Part shown: positions 17,727 to 29,167 of the stretch, piece after piece | How positions within the stretch are numbered: position 1 is the first letter of the stretch | How the letters are laid out: every line of letters starts with the position of its first letter | Source of the DNA: Kazachstania africana CBS 2517 | Lineage: Eukaryota > Ascomycota > Saccharomycetes > Saccharomycetales > Saccharomycetaceae | DNA length: 64,000 bases | Assembly (NCBI RefSeq): GCF_000304475.1 | Contig: NC_018950.1 | Span: 372,001-436,000 of the forward strand | Direction: 5' to 3' | The notes under the pieces: model-generated | The model's input: only the letters and a program-made list of their open reading frames with translations | Database searches by the model: none | Told to the model about the DNA's origin: nothing | Translations under genes and position numbers: made by a program

Positions 17727-19910
17727 TTAACGCCAGTTTTCAAGATTAAAATCTCCTGCTGCCGAGCCTAGTATGTCTAGATCATAATCATGAATGTCTA
17801 CGTTATCTATGCTCATTTGGTTGTTGTTGTTGTCGGCCGTGTCCCTTGTGCCAGTTTTGTCTTCCGAGGTCGTAGGCTTCTCATGCTCACTATTAGTCAC
17901 TGTGGCGTCGGTAGTATCTTTTCTATCTATAATGCTTAATCCTTCGTTTGAGGGGTTTACCTTCCCGTCGTTATTGTCTGTATTTTGATGAGGATCGATA
18001 GAATTGAGGAAATTTCGTTCAGGTAAAACCGAGTTCATTACTAGTAGGTCCTCAGCAGCATTGTTATTGAAATGGTAGTCGACAGGATTGTATGTATCGT
18101 GAGATAAAGGCCGCGTGTCGTGTAAAGGCGAGCCTTGAGTATCGTGCAGGCTAAACATACTACGAGAAGTGATGCTGCCTTTATTATCTGTATTAGAATT
18201 TTGAGGAGCATTTCTCACTTGAGAACTGTGCTTCGTATTTGATTTCGATTTCGTACGGAGATTGTTCTTGGTCCTGTTACTTGCAAATTTTATACTTGAA
18301 AAATTTCCGTAGGATTTGTTCCTAGGTTGACTTGATTTCAAACTATCCGTTGTGGACGTGGACGTTGGCGCTACAGAAAAGGATGTAGTTGTTATACTTT
18401 GTCTTTTCTTCTTTTTCGCACCTTTATTTAATGCCTTTCTTGGTAGATTATCAGTAGATCGAGGAGAACTATTCGTTGTAGTAACATCATGAAAATCGTT
18501 CACAATATATAAAGGACTAGATGCTATTGGTTTATTACTGAAACTCGGAATATTCACATTGTTAAATGAGTATGAACTAGGCCTATTGGTGATTATAGCA
18601 GCATCGGCGGCAGGCGAAGAGTGTTTTACCTCTTCCATCATTTCCTTGTCTAAAGATAATGAAGATGCAGACCCTTTACTCTTTGAACCATTTCTTGCTG
18701 TCAAATCATTGTCAAAAATAGTTCGAGAATGGGGAGACATATTATTGTGATTTGAATATTGCTCAGCATTATTCCTCACCTCTCCCTCAATAATTGTATT
18801 AACAGCATGGACTGGAGATTGACCATCATGATGCTTTGATGACTTTGTTGCTCGTTTTAGATGAGTAGTTTTTAGGTTAGTACCGGAGCGAGCCTTTGGT
18901 ATCGTTTTCTGTATCGTATTCGAATTAAACATGTTTGAAGAAGTTGCACTGTCCATGCCACCATTATTGGCATCTACATTACCGTCTGAGTTATCATACA
19001 TTGAGTTATCTGGCCGCGATAAATTTTGCATTGGGTAAGTTGAGTAAACTGGCTTTCCACCGGCAAACGAAGTAGGAGCATTAAGGATACCACTTGGCCC
19101 AGCCGTCGGCATATTTGCATTGTACACGGGATGATGTGGTGGAATAAATGGAACATTAAAGGGCAATATACTATTAGAACTAGGATTAAGAAACATATCG
19201 ACCGAAGTCCCGTTGCTAGAGCCGTTTGGCAATGCGGCCTCATTGCTCATAGTCGCGACCTGAAAATCTGTCATTACAGCTGGGGAAGAGTCGGACAATC
19301 CACCTGATGCCAGTATTGCAAACACCATTGGATCAAGATTCTCACCTCTAAAAGTTCCCTTCTGTTCTGCGATGTGTTGCAATTTTGCTGCATGGGAAGC
19401 CATATTTCTAAAATGCATATCCTTCTTTTGTTGTTGGATAATAATATCATGATACTGACATACGCTCTCTGTACCACATCTACGTGTTGTTGCATTGAAT
19501 AGATCCCAAAAGATCTGCCACCATTCATAAAGAAAACCTTGCGGCGTATTCACAATAGATTCTGCCAATAGATCACCATCATTATTGTTTCCAAGATTTG
19601 ACAGATACTCATTTTCTGAGATATCACATTCTTCAGCAAATGCAGATGCAGTGTTATCTAATTCAGACTTTCTTAAGAAGTCGTAAATATAATTATTCAA
19701 TGCTTTCTTTAATTTGGCCATCTGTTCTTCATGCTTCGTCAAATAAGACTCATTGACCGTTGGTAATGGAGCCCTTACATTACCTCCATCACTATTATGC
19801 TGGTATTGTGGCTGCTGGAGATCGTGCAGTTCAGATTCTATCTGACTACGTTGCTGCTGAAATTCAGACGAAGATGCATTATTTCCCACATGAAAGGCGG
19901 AGGAAGCCAT
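17727..19910 (-). CDS. FLO8: Transcription activator Flo8
   Basis: Encodes a 727-residue homologue of Flo8 (799), which activates FLO11 and other adhesins downstream of cAMP-PKA and drives flocculation and filamentous growth. A LisH motif lies at about residues 68-97 (LNNYIYDFLRKSELDNTASAF). It is followed by the LUFS-type continuation FLYEWWQIFWDLF at about 127-139. The remainder is low-complexity, rich in Asn, Ser and Thr. The frame is open throughout, including the tryptophan-rich stretch in which the laboratory strain S288C carries a flo8 nonsense mutation. Neighbours (GLE2, KAP123) match YER107C-YER110C. Confidence 0.95.
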   Translation of the reverse strand: MASSAFHVGNNASSSEFQQQRSQIESELHDLQQPQYQHNSDGGNVRAPLPTVNESYLTKHEEQMAKLKKALNNYIYDFLRKSELDNTASAFAEECDISENEYLSNLGNNNDGDLLAESIVNTPQGFLYEWWQIFWDLFNATTRRCGTESVCQYHDIIIQQQKKDMHFRNMASHAAKLQHIAEQKGTFRGENLDPMVFAILASGGLSDSSPAVMTDFQVATMSNEAALPNGSSNGTSVDMFLNPSSNSILPFNVPFIPPHHPVYNANMPTAGPSGILNAPTSFAGGKPVYSTYPMQNLSRPDNSMYDNSDGNVDANNGGMDSATSSNMFNSNTIQKTIPKARSGTNLKTTHLKRATKSSKHHDGQSPVHAVNTIIEGEVRNNAEQYSNHNNMSPHSRTIFDNDLTARNGSKSKGSASSLSLDKEMMEEVKHSSPAADAAIITNRPSSYSFNNVNIPSFSNKPIASSPLYIVNDFHDVTTTNSSPRSTDNLPRKALNKGAKKKKRQSITTTSFSVAPTSTSTTDSLKSSQPRNKSYGNFSSIKFASNRTKNNLRTKSKSNTKHSSQVRNAPQNSNTDNKGSITSRSMFSLHDTQGSPLHDTRPLSHDTYNPVDYHFNNNAAEDLLVMNSVLPERNFLNSIDPHQNTDNNDGKVNPSNEGLSIIDRKDTTDATVTNSEHEKPTTSEDKTGTRDTADNNNNQMSIDNVDIHDYDLDILGSAAGDFNLENWR

Positions 19911-20601
19911 TGATTGGACTCTAAACTTGGCAGATGTCCCTCAATTACCCAGTTTCTACTCGAATACCTGTATAGAATAAGTATTAACTAGTGAAATCTC
20001 ACGAAGAGAATTCTTGTCTCCCAATTAGAAAGATTCGTTTTTCTCTTACCGCATATAAATAAAATCTGATATCAACGCATTTCCGCAAATTCTCAACATC
20101 AGATCTGATTATCAAAGTAGCGTATCTGCTGGAAACCAAGAATTTACAGCCTCATAACTCTTAAGGTTACCTTTTTGATGGGGTGAGAGCTATTGCGGGG
20201 GAATGTAATGCATAGAACATTCTGAGTGATTAGCACACTATTGAACGGGCCGAAAAGAATTATGCATGGTCAACCTTTGCAGTACAGATACCGTCAGGCA
20301 CCACTTGTGTATGCATTCTCTGAAGGGATTTACCCGTCTGCTTTTCGCATGCATTGTCTTGTTACTATATAGGGCTTAGTTGGTCTCGAGGATTTGTTAG
20401 CTAGGTCTACTAGCAACTAATCCGTGGTCGTCATTCACACCCAACACTTCTTAATTATTATATCCGAAGGCACCTGGCTTCATCTTCTCATATTTAATAG
20501 TACTTGGCGAGGATATTATAGTTTAGACTTCTTTATTATGAAAATTCGACGATAAAATACATAGTGGTAATAATAATATATAAATGAAACTTTTGAATTT
20601 C
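19911..20601. other. Intergenic region FLO8-KAP123
   Basis: The 691-bp region is the FLO8 promoter plus the KAP123 3' UTR. I see no tRNA, open frame or clear factor site. Confidence 0.5.
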
Positions 20602-23600
20602 TCAAGCAATGACACCGGCTAGGACAGTGTTTTGAGCAATGATACCGTTGTATGTACTGTTAAAGTATTTCAATAATTCAATAACTTTTTGTTTCATTTC
20701 TTCGGTTTGGAATTGCTTTAATCTTTCCATGTTTTCTTCTCTACCCAATGTAGATTCTTGTTCCAATTTGATTCTTTCATTTTCTTTGGTGAAAATACTA
20801 GCGAAGACATCAACAACCTTTGGAGTTTCATTAGTTAAAGCAGAAACATTGTTTTGATATAGTTTCATTATCAATTCAAAGATTGGAGTGTATTCTTCAA
20901 AACCGGTATTTAATGGTAAGTGTGCCAATAATGCTGGAATGGTTTGTTCTAATGGAATTAAGTTTTCATGCTTCAAAGCCATTCTTGCAACACAACCGCT
21001 GGCATTAGCGTAGGCCCTGTCGATGATTTCTCTGGTAACTTCTTCGTCTTCAGCTACCTTTTGGTCAGCAACACTTAATAATTCGTAAAGAGCCTTTAAG
21101 ACAGGTTCGTAGATGGAAGAAACGTCAAAGGAAGCATATTCACAGAGGAGACCAACACCGTATGCAGCGTTACCTCTAACTTCTAAAGACTTGTCACTGG
21201 TTAATCTGATAATCAAGCCTTCTAACATTTCTTGAATGAATGGGTTGTGTTCCTTCATACCTAAAGCTAATTCAGAGACAGCACCAACGGCGGATGATCT
21301 CTTGTTCTTAGATTTGGATTGGAATAAACTTAGGACAACAGGCTTGAAATTTTCGAAGATCTTGGCAAAATCACCAGCTAAGGCATGAGATAAGCTGACT
21401 AAAACCTCTAAGGCAACGTCTTGCAAAGTGGCTTCAGTTTCGGAAGCATCTAATTCTTCATCCTTTGGAGCGTCTTCTTCTAAGTCAATGGTTTGACAAG
21501 TATGAGTACCACTTAAAACTTGTAAGACTTGAACACAAAGAGCTTCTAAACTGGAAGAATCACCATTATCCATGATAATGATAGCACCGAACTGCTTGAT
21601 CATGTTAGCAAAATCTTCAAATATAGTGATAATCATAGAAGTTTCGAATTCGTCATTGACTATGTTCATGCAAATTTCTCTGGCGTTTTTGATGACAGAG
21701 AGGACATTAGCGTCAACATAAGAACCACCGACAACACCCTTTGGATATGATTCTGGGACAGCCTTGGAAGCTAATAAAACGGCCTTAACAACATTCCAAA
21801 TGGTATTCAAAGCAGTTTCTCTTAAACCATAAGATTCATCGACTTGTTCATTTAATACCTTCAAAGATTGTTCGATGTATGGTAAGAAATGTTGTTTGGT
21901 ACCTAAAGCTAATTCAGATAAGGCAGCAGCGGCAACCTCTTTTTCATAAGAGATACCGGTATTGACAGTGAATTTGTTTTGCAGTTCTTCTTCACTAGCA
22001 CCCTCAGTAAAGGCAGTTAAGTCATCAACATCGCCGTCAAAGTTAAATTGGTATTCATCTAATTCTAAAGTCTTGAAAATTTCTGGTAAGATGGTAGCTA
22101 AGAATGAAGAAAAGTTTTCACCGTAAACCTTGGCCAAGTTAGCAATGAAGGCATAACCGGATTCTCTTAATCTTGCAGAGTCAGTCTTGATGGCTTCATA
22201 AGCAGAATTGACTAATGGTTCAGCGAATTCGGAGAAAGCGTCAGATCTGACAGCTCTAGCCATTGTGGAAATGTTTTCAAAAGTCATGGCTCTTAATTCG
22301 ATGTCATCTTCTGTCATGCCTTCAATGTTAGAACAGTTTTGGGTAAATTGTTCCAAATATTGAACGCTTGATTTGAAGTATGGAATGAAAGCAGAACCCG
22401 AAGCGAAAGCAGCAGAACCGATGGCAGAAACGACTGCGCATTTTAGTTTAGAGGAGTTAGTGTTGTCTAACATTAAGAACAATTTGTTCATTAATGGTTC
22501 TAAGTATTTAGCAATAGCATCGTAAGCAATGAATTCAAGTAAACCATCTAAAGCAACTGTAGCATAGTGGTAAATAGTGGCGAATTTGGCAGAATCGATG
22601 ATATCTATAATTAATGGTAAGTATTCTTCGTGGAATTTGGCAACTTCGTCTTGCAAGTCAACAGTCATTTGGTGAATACATTTCAAAGCAGCTAATCTAA
22701 CAACTGGTTCGGTATCCTTTAATGCAGTGATGGTAGCTGGGATGATCTTGTCGAATTGAGAAAGAATATAATCTGGAGATCCACTGACTGCGACAGAAAT
22801 GGCAAGCATGATAGCCCTTCTTTCGAATGGGTTAGAAGATTGTAACATAGCTGGTAAATGTTCAATAATGATGGCAGAAACTTGAGATGGTGGTAATTCA
22901 GATGAAAGGAAAGCAAGTAATCTAACAGCGGTTAAAGATGGAGTGTTTTCCTCATTTTCATTGGTTTCATCTTCATTGTTTAATTCGTCATCAACGTCGA
23001 CTTCTTCAGCAGCAACCTTTAGAGCCATTAAGGTGATTTCTGGACCTAATTTACCTTGAGAAACCTTAGATTTTCTGTAAGATAAAGCAGAGATGATGAA
23101 TTGGACAGCAAAAACTCTGACATCTTCATCAATTTGAGTATTCATGGCAATTTGTACAGTTAATTTGATCAAATCAACGATTGTGTTACCAGTTAGTTTA
23201 GAATCTAATAATAAGAAGTCATTTAGACAGTTGAAAATTTGCTTAGCATTACTGGTGTCATCGGCCTTGATAACTGCTTCTAAGACGTTAACAACGGAAG
23301 GAATCAAAGAAGAAAATTTAGCGGCTTGTTGGGGGTTAATACTGTCTTGTTCCTCAATTAAAGCAGAGACATGGTTCAATGCTTGAGCAGATAAAGATCT
23401 GGTTTCTAAGGAAGCGGTATCATTGATAGTTTGAGAGAATAGGTTTAAGAAATCGTCGATGTAAACAATGAAAGCAGGAGTGAAGTCTTCTAGTAGTGAT
23501 AATAAGATGAAGATTGAAGTTTGTCTAGTGGCAGCATCTTCTCCAGAAGCAGCTTGAATCAAGCTTGGAACTAAATCAGGCCATTTGTTACTTTCCATTT

Positions 23601-23943
23601 CTTCAGTACCAATAGCAGCAATGACACGAGCGTTACCGTGACGAATAATTTCTTTTGGTTCGCTAAAAGCGGTTTGTAACAAGGAAGCTTTGATCTGAGA
23701 CTTTACTGAATCCTCTAAAGCGTTCCAGTGCTTTGGAATCATCTTTCTGGCTTCAACACCGGCTAATTGCTTGATAGCATCATCGTTACTATTTTGTAAA
23801 ATGTGAATCAAACATGGAACAGAAGTTGGTTGTGTGTAAAATTGGGTTTGTAAGGCTTTAGTAGCTTCCTTTAACCCAGCAGAGTTTGGCTGAACGATAG
23901 CACCCAAGGTTTGTTCGAGCTGAGCTATAAATTGTTGGTCCAT
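20602..23943 (-). CDS. KAP123: Karyopherin beta-4, Kap123
   Basis: Encodes a 1113-residue HEAT-repeat importin, exactly the S. cerevisiae length, that imports ribosomal proteins and histones H3/H4 into the nucleus. It aligns throughout, starting [16 protein letters not shown] and ending [15 protein letters not shown]. The acidic insert [17 protein letters not shown] (about 330-346) is also conserved. The start is set at 23943, since the upstream in-frame codons to 23976 have no counterpart in the known N-terminus. Codon choice is strongly biased, fitting an abundant protein. It lies between FLO8 and SWI4 as YER110C does. Confidence 0.98.
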   Translation of the reverse strand: MDQQFIAQLEQTLGAIVQPNSAGLKEATKALQTQFYTQPTSVPCLIHILQNSNDDAIKQLAGVEARKMIPKHWNALEDSVKSQIKASLLQTAFSEPKEIIRHGNARVIAAIGTEEMESNKWPDLVPSLIQAASGEDAATRQTSIFILLSLLEDFTPAFIVYIDDFLNLFSQTINDTASLETRSLSAQALNHVSALIEEQDSINPQQAAKFSSLIPSVVNVLEAVIKADDTSNAKQIFNCLNDFLLLDSKLTGNTIVDLIKLTVQIAMNTQIDEDVRVFAVQFIISALSYRKSKVSQGKLGPEITLMALKVAAEEVDVDDELNNEDETNENEENTPSLTAVRLLAFLSSELPPSQVSAIIIEHLPAMLQSSNPFERRAIMLAISVAVSGSPDYILSQFDKIIPATITALKDTEPVVRLAALKCIHQMTVDLQDEVAKFHEEYLPLIIDIIDSAKFATIYHYATVALDGLLEFIAYDAIAKYLEPLMNKLFLMLDNTNSSKLKCAVVSAIGSAAFASGSAFIPYFKSSVQYLEQFTQNCSNIEGMTEDDIELRAMTFENISTMARAVRSDAFSEFAEPLVNSAYEAIKTDSARLRESGYAFIANLAKVYGENFSSFLATILPEIFKTLELDEYQFNFDGDVDDLTAFTEGASEEELQNKFTVNTGISYEKEVAAAALSELALGTKQHFLPYIEQSLKVLNEQVDESYGLRETALNTIWNVVKAVLLASKAVPESYPKGVVGGSYVDANVLSVIKNAREICMNIVNDEFETSMIITIFEDFANMIKQFGAIIIMDNGDSSSLEALCVQVLQVLSGTHTCQTIDLEEDAPKDEELDASETEATLQDVALEVLVSLSHALAGDFAKIFENFKPVVLSLFQSKSKNKRSSAVGAVSELALGMKEHNPFIQEMLEGLIIRLTSDKSLEVRGNAAYGVGLLCEYASFDVSSIYEPVLKALYELLSVADQKVAEDEEVTREIIDRAYANASGCVARMALKHENLIPLEQTIPALLAHLPLNTGFEEYTPIFELIMKLYQNNVSALTNETPKVVDVFASIFTKENERIKLEQESTLGREENMERLKQFQTEEMKQKVIELLKYFNSTYNGIIAQNTVLAGVIA

Positions 23944-24336
23944 TTTATTGGTATGAATATTTATAATGAAAGCCAAAAAAAAGGTTTATAAAAAAAGAGA
24001 GGACCTGATCAGGATCTAACTTCAATGAAATAAACGGACTAATGTACTTTTAACGAGCTTTCAAAAGCAAAATATCTATTAAGATGGTGCAAATCAAAAC
24101 AGAAATAGGCCTAATCAGAAAAATTTTAACAGTTTTTTTTTTTTCAAGCTCATCGCATGAATTTTTCAAATTCCAAGAAAAAAAAAAAAGCTGAAAAGTT
24201 CAAACACGAGACGGTTATGAGGGTAACTTCAGAATTCGTGGGAAGGCATAGCCTCTGTGGAGACTGAATGGATAATATTATTACAGTTATATATATATAT
24301 ATATACCGGTTGGTGAATAGATACAATCTAGATATC
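23944..24336. other. Intergenic region KAP123-SWI4
   Basis: This 393-bp gap carries the KAP123 promoter, with a long T run (about 24131-24145), an A run (about 24178-24189) and a (TA)n microsatellite (about 24288-24305) near the SWI4 stop. The homopolymer tracts are typical nucleosome-free promoter DNA. No gene is seen. Confidence 0.6.
24288..24305. repeat. (TA)n microsatellite
   Basis: About nine uninterrupted TA units lie about 30 bp from the 3' end of SWI4. TA repeats of this kind often act as yeast 3'-end efficiency elements. Confidence 0.8.
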
Positions 24337-27129
24337 TTACTGCGACGCTACCATTAAATCCTTTTCGAGGTCATCTAGCATGGACTCACTGTCCTCGGAT
24401 GAAAACCCTATTAGAGTTTTGTATTTGTTGATTTTCTCCGATGTGTTTAAGGAGCCTCTTTTATTACTTACTTTGCTTATTAAGTGACGTCTTTTTAATT
24501 GTAGCACTGTTAACTCTGTGAAAAGTTTGTACATCTCCTCTTTGTCGAATGTACTCTCAGATGAAGTTGGCTTTGACAAATCCTCCACTTTAGATTCCTC
24601 ATCTTGAACAAGCGTAGCCAAACTTAATGCTTGCGATTTTTCAATGCATTGGGCGAAAGACTGTTTTGTATTAGCAAGCAGCTTTTCTAAATCTTCGTTT
24701 TCCTTCTTTATTTCGTTTACGTCATTGAGTTTCCCATCCTGTTTCTTGAAAGATGACAGTAAATCATCTTTTCGTTTTGCAGCAGACTTAATAACCGTGT
24801 CAGTTTCTCGTATTCTTGATTCTAACTTCCCTATATCCGAAGTCAGTAGAATTACGTTGGAGTCTATGGTAGATGTTAATTTGTTAGTAGCTTGAAGTAA
24901 TTTTCCTGTGATTTCGATCAAAACGCTTCCTTTCCTTTCACCTCCCTTCCTTACACGACCATTTTTCTTATCACTAGCAACTTTTATTGGTGTTAATGGT
25001 TCTATAGCATCGTCAAGGGAAATTGAGTGGTTTAATGACGACTGCTTAACCTTTGCGAAAGCTGCCTTCGCAGGTCTTTCCTTGTACAGCATAGGAGATT
25101 GATTAAAGATTGTTCCATCGGTTGCTTTCGGATCCCTTATTACTGATGAAGTCACCAAAGAATCTAGAGAAGAAATGTCTTCTAGCATACTATTTAGATT
25201 TGTGGAATCACTATGTATCAATTCTCTCGAGTTGTTCTCATTAGTTGGACGGTTAGATTTATTCATTCTATCGCCGTCGTCTAGGCTAGTTGCTTTATTA
25301 CTGAACTGATCATCATCCGCTTCCGTTTTGAAAGACGTCCCAGGTAGAGGTTGGGTAAATTCCATTGGCGAAATTATAGCCGTTGCTGTTGGTGGAACCA
25401 GATTGTATCTACTCAAAATGGTAGCTGGTGTTTCGTTGTCGATATTTAAAATATTAGTCAATGAACCTAGGGAACACAGTTTATTAAATAATCCCAGATT
25501 CAAATTTAGTGCAGCCAAATGTAGCACAGTATTACCTGTATTATCTTGATAATTTAAGCACATTTCCAGTAATTCATAATCTTCGTTACCAATACTATGG
25601 ATAATCATGTCGATATATGAATTAATAATTTCCGGATCTTTCGACTTGTTAACACTCAGTTCAACTAAATAATGTAATGGAAGACGTCCATTTCTATCAG
25701 GTGTCACCAGACAAATCTTTAACATAGAAAGTATGTCGGAAAACGCAGATTGCTTATAACAGTTGTTATAGAATACAGCTTTTGTTACACAGTTGAACCC
25801 CAAGGAGTTGCATTGAAGAGCATTAGCATTCAATGATATTAAAAGTTTCACTAAGGGGCGATTTGCCATAGCAGCTGCCCAATGAAGAGATGTATGGTCT
25901 TGGTCATCGACAAGGAAGTTTATGTCCAGTCCTGGTGGCAGACGTTTCAGGCCCTCCAGTGCTTCTTTGGTCTCCTCAGATATTTCTTCAGTGGCAAGTA
26001 CTTGCAGTATCGCCTGTTTGTATTCATTTTCATCCAATGTTTGCATGTTCCTGGTATTATTATCATTCGTATTGGTAGTAGCTTGTTCGTGGATAGATCT
26101 ATTTACATGATTTGTCGCTCTTTTCCTATTATATTTCCTATGTTGCTTACTAGTGACTACAGAAGCTGCTCCATTTAAATGTGGATTCGGTATAGAGTCA
26201 TCTTTTTTCTCAGATAGTTGGTGAAACTCCTTCATAGTATTGCTATTTGCTGGAGTAGGAACAGAATAAAACTGCAGAGGTTTTTGAGTGGTAGCGTATA
26301 GACTACTTGGTTTTATATGTAAACCATTTTGTGAAGACTTGAAATTTTGAACACTGGAATTCTCATTAACGCTAGGTAATGTATCAATTAGTTGTTCATT
26401 GAACTTCTTTATGGTGCCGATATCGTTGGATCCCGTATTTTGTATTTGGAATTGCTGGGGAGTTTGATAAATCATATTGTGCAGGGGACTTGGATTATTT
26501 TGAAAAGAGTTAGATCTCTTATTTTTCCTGACATTCGTGGTAGAATTGACATTCCCACTAGTACTCACTGAATTATTTTTCTTTCTAGGAGTTTTATTGT
26601 AGCTGGAAGGAGATGTAATTAGAGTACCTGGGGAAGTTTTCCTTAGTATACTATTTTTTGTCCTTCTTGGAGGAGGATTTGTGGGATTCGGCTGAAAATT
26701 GAGTAGTACTGTTGCGACGGGGTCCTGAATTGAATATTTTGCAGCAATATCCCTTGCTGCGTCTAACGGTACCCATGTACCTTGAAATCTACCGTAGCCA
26801 CCTTGTACCTTCTCATGTTGAATGTTCATTGATTCCTTCTCTAGCAATTTAGTTCTCTGTGTCTTAGAGAACTGAGCTATCTTGAATACTTGGGTGATAT
26901 TTACCCAATCATCCCTTGTTCTCCTCATAACTACACGAGACTCAAACCCACGTATGTAACACTCATATACGTCGGTATCTGAATATGTTGCAATTTCGAT
27001 AATTGGATGAGAATCTGGGGTTAAATTCACCATAGTGTTACTAACAGCATTTGTCATTAAAAAGGGTTGCGAAATACCAGTAATGTTGTAATTGGCCATT
27101 GAAAGATTGGCCTCCTTCTTTTTACTCAT
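24337..27129 (-). CDS. SWI4: SBF DNA-binding subunit Swi4
   Basis: Encodes a 930-residue homologue of Swi4 (1093). With Swi6 it forms SBF, the G1/S activator of cyclin and cell-wall genes. The KilA-N/APSES DNA-binding domain occupies about residues 40-135 (IEIATYSDTDVYECYIRG, VQGGYGRFQGTWVPLD). A conserved SKNSILRKTSPGT-type motif follows (here TKNSILRKTSPGT). Ankyrin repeats lie at about 400-590 (HTSLHWAAAMANRPLVKLL, NTVLHLAALNLN). A C-terminal helical Swi6-binding region ends with LDDLEKDLMVASQ. The shorter length comes from a reduced Asn-rich linker. Divergent from LSM4 as in YER111C-YER112W. Confidence 0.97.
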   Translation of the reverse strand: MSKKKEANLSMANYNITGISQPFLMTNAVSNTMVNLTPDSHPIIEIATYSDTDVYECYIRGFESRVVMRRTRDDWVNITQVFKIAQFSKTQRTKLLEKESMNIQHEKVQGGYGRFQGTWVPLDAARDIAAKYSIQDPVATVLLNFQPNPTNPPPRRTKNSILRKTSPGTLITSPSSYNKTPRKKNNSVSTSGNVNSTTNVRKNKRSNSFQNNPSPLHNMIYQTPQQFQIQNTGSNDIGTIKKFNEQLIDTLPSVNENSSVQNFKSSQNGLHIKPSSLYATTQKPLQFYSVPTPANSNTMKEFHQLSEKKDDSIPNPHLNGAASVVTSKQHRKYNRKRATNHVNRSIHEQATTNTNDNNTRNMQTLDENEYKQAILQVLATEEISEETKEALEGLKRLPPGLDINFLVDDQDHTSLHWAAAMANRPLVKLLISLNANALQCNSLGFNCVTKAVFYNNCYKQSAFSDILSMLKICLVTPDRNGRLPLHYLVELSVNKSKDPEIINSYIDMIIHSIGNEDYELLEMCLNYQDNTGNTVLHLAALNLNLGLFNKLCSLGSLTNILNIDNETPATILSRYNLVPPTATAIISPMEFTQPLPGTSFKTEADDDQFSNKATSLDDGDRMNKSNRPTNENNSRELIHSDSTNLNSMLEDISSLDSLVTSSVIRDPKATDGTIFNQSPMLYKERPAKAAFAKVKQSSLNHSISLDDAIEPLTPIKVASDKKNGRVRKGGERKGSVLIEITGKLLQATNKLTSTIDSNVILLTSDIGKLESRIRETDTVIKSAAKRKDDLLSSFKKQDGKLNDVNEIKKENEDLEKLLANTKQSFAQCIEKSQALSLATLVQDEESKVEDLSKPTSSESTFDKEEMYKLFTELTVLQLKRRHLISKVSNKRGSLNTSEKINKYKTLIGFSSEDSESMLDDLEKDLMVASQ

Positions 27130-27445
27130 TTATGTATGTACAAACCTACAATCGTCTCAGAGTAAATGGATCTTATTCCTATAAATTTGATAAATGTTCC
27201 TCGATAAAACAAATGAATTTACCCTTACACGTCGTTCAGAAGGTGTGTATTCTTGTATTATAGTGAATCTGTATGAAAAATTATTATAACTGTTCTGCAG
27301 AATATGATGGGCTGCAAAGAAACAGATTGTTTTGGTCCGGTTGGGATTCCTTGCTTTGATATTCGAAATTCGGTGTTCTTAATCTCCTATACTTCATTAG
27401 GCAAATACGCCTTTCTTGATAAGTTTCCCGTGCCAGAAAGGCTTT

Positions 27446-27451
27446 ACGCGT
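27446..27451. promoter_or_regulatory. MCB-type site upstream of SWI4
   Basis: A perfect ACGCGT lies about 320 bp upstream of the SWI4 ATG, within ACGCGTCA. MCB elements contribute to SWI4 expression in S. cerevisiae. Confidence 0.55.
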
Positions 27452-27847
27452 CAGCTCATGCAGTGGCATCGACAAAGATTGACAACACAGCTTGAGAGTG
27501 AGAGGCTTAGTTTCAGCATGCGGTTGATGGCACAGGGCTGAGAGTGCTTGTTGCCAGCGTTGGGACCGTTTTGAATGGGTTGTAAGAAGGGAGATTGTGT
27601 GCAAGATTTGCAAAGAGCGGAGTTGGGATTTTATGTCATCTGAGTATGTTACGTTTTATAACCGTGCTAAACAACGGTCGTCAGGTTGATCCCTCACTAG
27701 GTACCACAAGTTTATCATATACAATGTTTGTGTGCTCATTACTGGCCTCTACATTTAGCGGGGGCTGCATACTCGAGCTAGCTCTTGATAGAACCGGCTG
27801 GTTCTGAGTACAATCAATCTGCAAGTTTCTCGAATACGTAAGCTTCC

Positions 27848-27858
27848 TATATATATAG

Positions 27859-27891
<33 letters not shown>
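27848..27891. repeat. (AT)n(GT)10 microsatellite
   Basis: An alternating AT tract passes directly into about ten GT units (27871-27890). Alternating purine-pyrimidine DNA of this kind can form Z-DNA and is length-variable. Confidence 0.9.
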
Positions 27892-28455
27892 GCTTGCTTG
27901 AAAGCATAGACTTCCCATTGCCTGCGTGGATTTGTACACTTGTTGCATGCGTTGGACTGCTATCTAGAAGAGCCCTTCGCACAATTGCTGAGTCACGCGA
28001 CTATCCTCCAGGACAAATTGGTCAACAACCCTCCGATGGCTACAGTCATCCTTCAAGACCCACGGAGATGGCATAACGTCGACGGCATCTTTTCATTTCG
28101 ACTCGGATCACACAGCTTGAATCGTTACTGCGCAAATTGCGATATGAGACTCGTTGAAGTCGCATTGAAAAGTCACTGTCCCATTCAATTGCCAACCATC
28201 GGTAAGTGAGCCTCGTAGTAGAAATCAGAGCTAATTAAAGCAATATTTATATCTGGTTATGCGTTTGGATTCTGCCCATTGCGTCGTATTATATGATATA
28301 TGGTCGTTGAAATTAACCCGAAGCAGACATGGTAATCTTTACATGAATGTAATGGATTCTTGAATAACAGAGTGTTGACAGCAAAGTTGGTTAAATTAAT
28401 TGGAAAGCATACCGTTTGTGTTAATTAACTGAATAATAACTGGTAAACTTGAGTC

Positions 28456-29004
28456 ATGTTGCCTTTGTACCTGTTAACAAATGCGAAAGGCCAACAAATG
28501 CGTGTTGAATTGAAGAGCGGTGAAATAATTGAAGGTGAGCTAACTAACGTTGATAACTGGATGAACCTAACTCTCCGTAACATCAGTGAATATAAAAATA
28601 CCGATGGATCCCCTCAACTTGAGGTTGTCAAGTCTTCAGAGATCTACCTGAAAGGTATATACATCAAATACATCAAATTACAAGATGATATTATCAATAA
28701 CGTTAAACAACAAATTAATAGTAATATGAATACCGGTGGTAATAAAACTCACAGAAACTACAATAACAGGAATTACATGAGCAATAACCAAAATAATAGA
28801 AGAAATACTTATGGAACTACGGGTAATAATATGAATAATAGAAGGGGTTACAACAATGCAAGTAATAACGTCCGTCGCGGATTCAATCAAAATAATCAAA
28901 TGAGACGTAGCAATAATGGTCTTGGTGGTTATGTACAACATAATCCAGACGTCAATTTGGGTGACCTGGCAGGTAAATCCCCAGGTCAAAGCATTGAATT
29001 TTAA
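28456..29004 (+). CDS. LSM4: Sm-like protein Lsm4
   Basis: Encodes a 182-residue homologue of Lsm4 (187), a subunit of the cytoplasmic Lsm1-7 decapping ring and the nuclear Lsm2-8 U6 ring. The Sm fold occupies the first 90 or so residues (MLPLYLLTNAKGQQMRVELK, then the Sm2-like IYLKGIYIKYIKL). After that comes an Asn/Gly/Arg-rich tail, the kind of prion-like tail that promotes P-body assembly in S. cerevisiae. Convergent with TMN3, as in YER112W-YER113C. Confidence 0.97.
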   Translation: MLPLYLLTNAKGQQMRVELKSGEIIEGELTNVDNWMNLTLRNISEYKNTDGSPQLEVVKSSEIYLKGIYIKYIKLQDDIINNVKQQINSNMNTGGNKTHRNYNNRNYMSNNQNNRRNTYGTTGNNMNNRRGYNNASNNVRRGFNQNNQMRRSNNGLGGYVQHNPDVNLGDLAGKSPGQSIEF

Positions 29005-29167
29005 GAAAAAACAAGCATTATCAGGCTTAGATAATCATTCGATTTTATATATTTTATATATATCTACATGAAAGCTACGATGTCTTTTGTTCTATAATCC
29101 TTTGTTTTGTTATATTCATGACATGCAAGAGAAAAAATTTATAATTTATTAAATGTGGGTATATTAT

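Larger units (their letters stand above)
27130..28455. other. Divergent promoter region SWI4-LSM4
   Basis: The 1.33-kb gap is long for two moderately expressed genes. It contains ACGCGT (27446-27451), a CACGCGA (about 27994-28000), a degenerate early-cell-cycle-box-like stretch (27424-27441) and an (AT)n(GT)n microsatellite (27848-27891). Overlapping open frames of 63-109 codons on both strands lack similarity and are treated as chance. I see no tRNA or snoRNA motifs. Confidence 0.55.

Noticed and set aside
27284..28209. Several 63-109 codon open frames on both strands between SWI4 and LSM4
   Set aside because: They overlap one another, cross microsatellites and promoter motifs, and show no recognisable similarity or codon bias.
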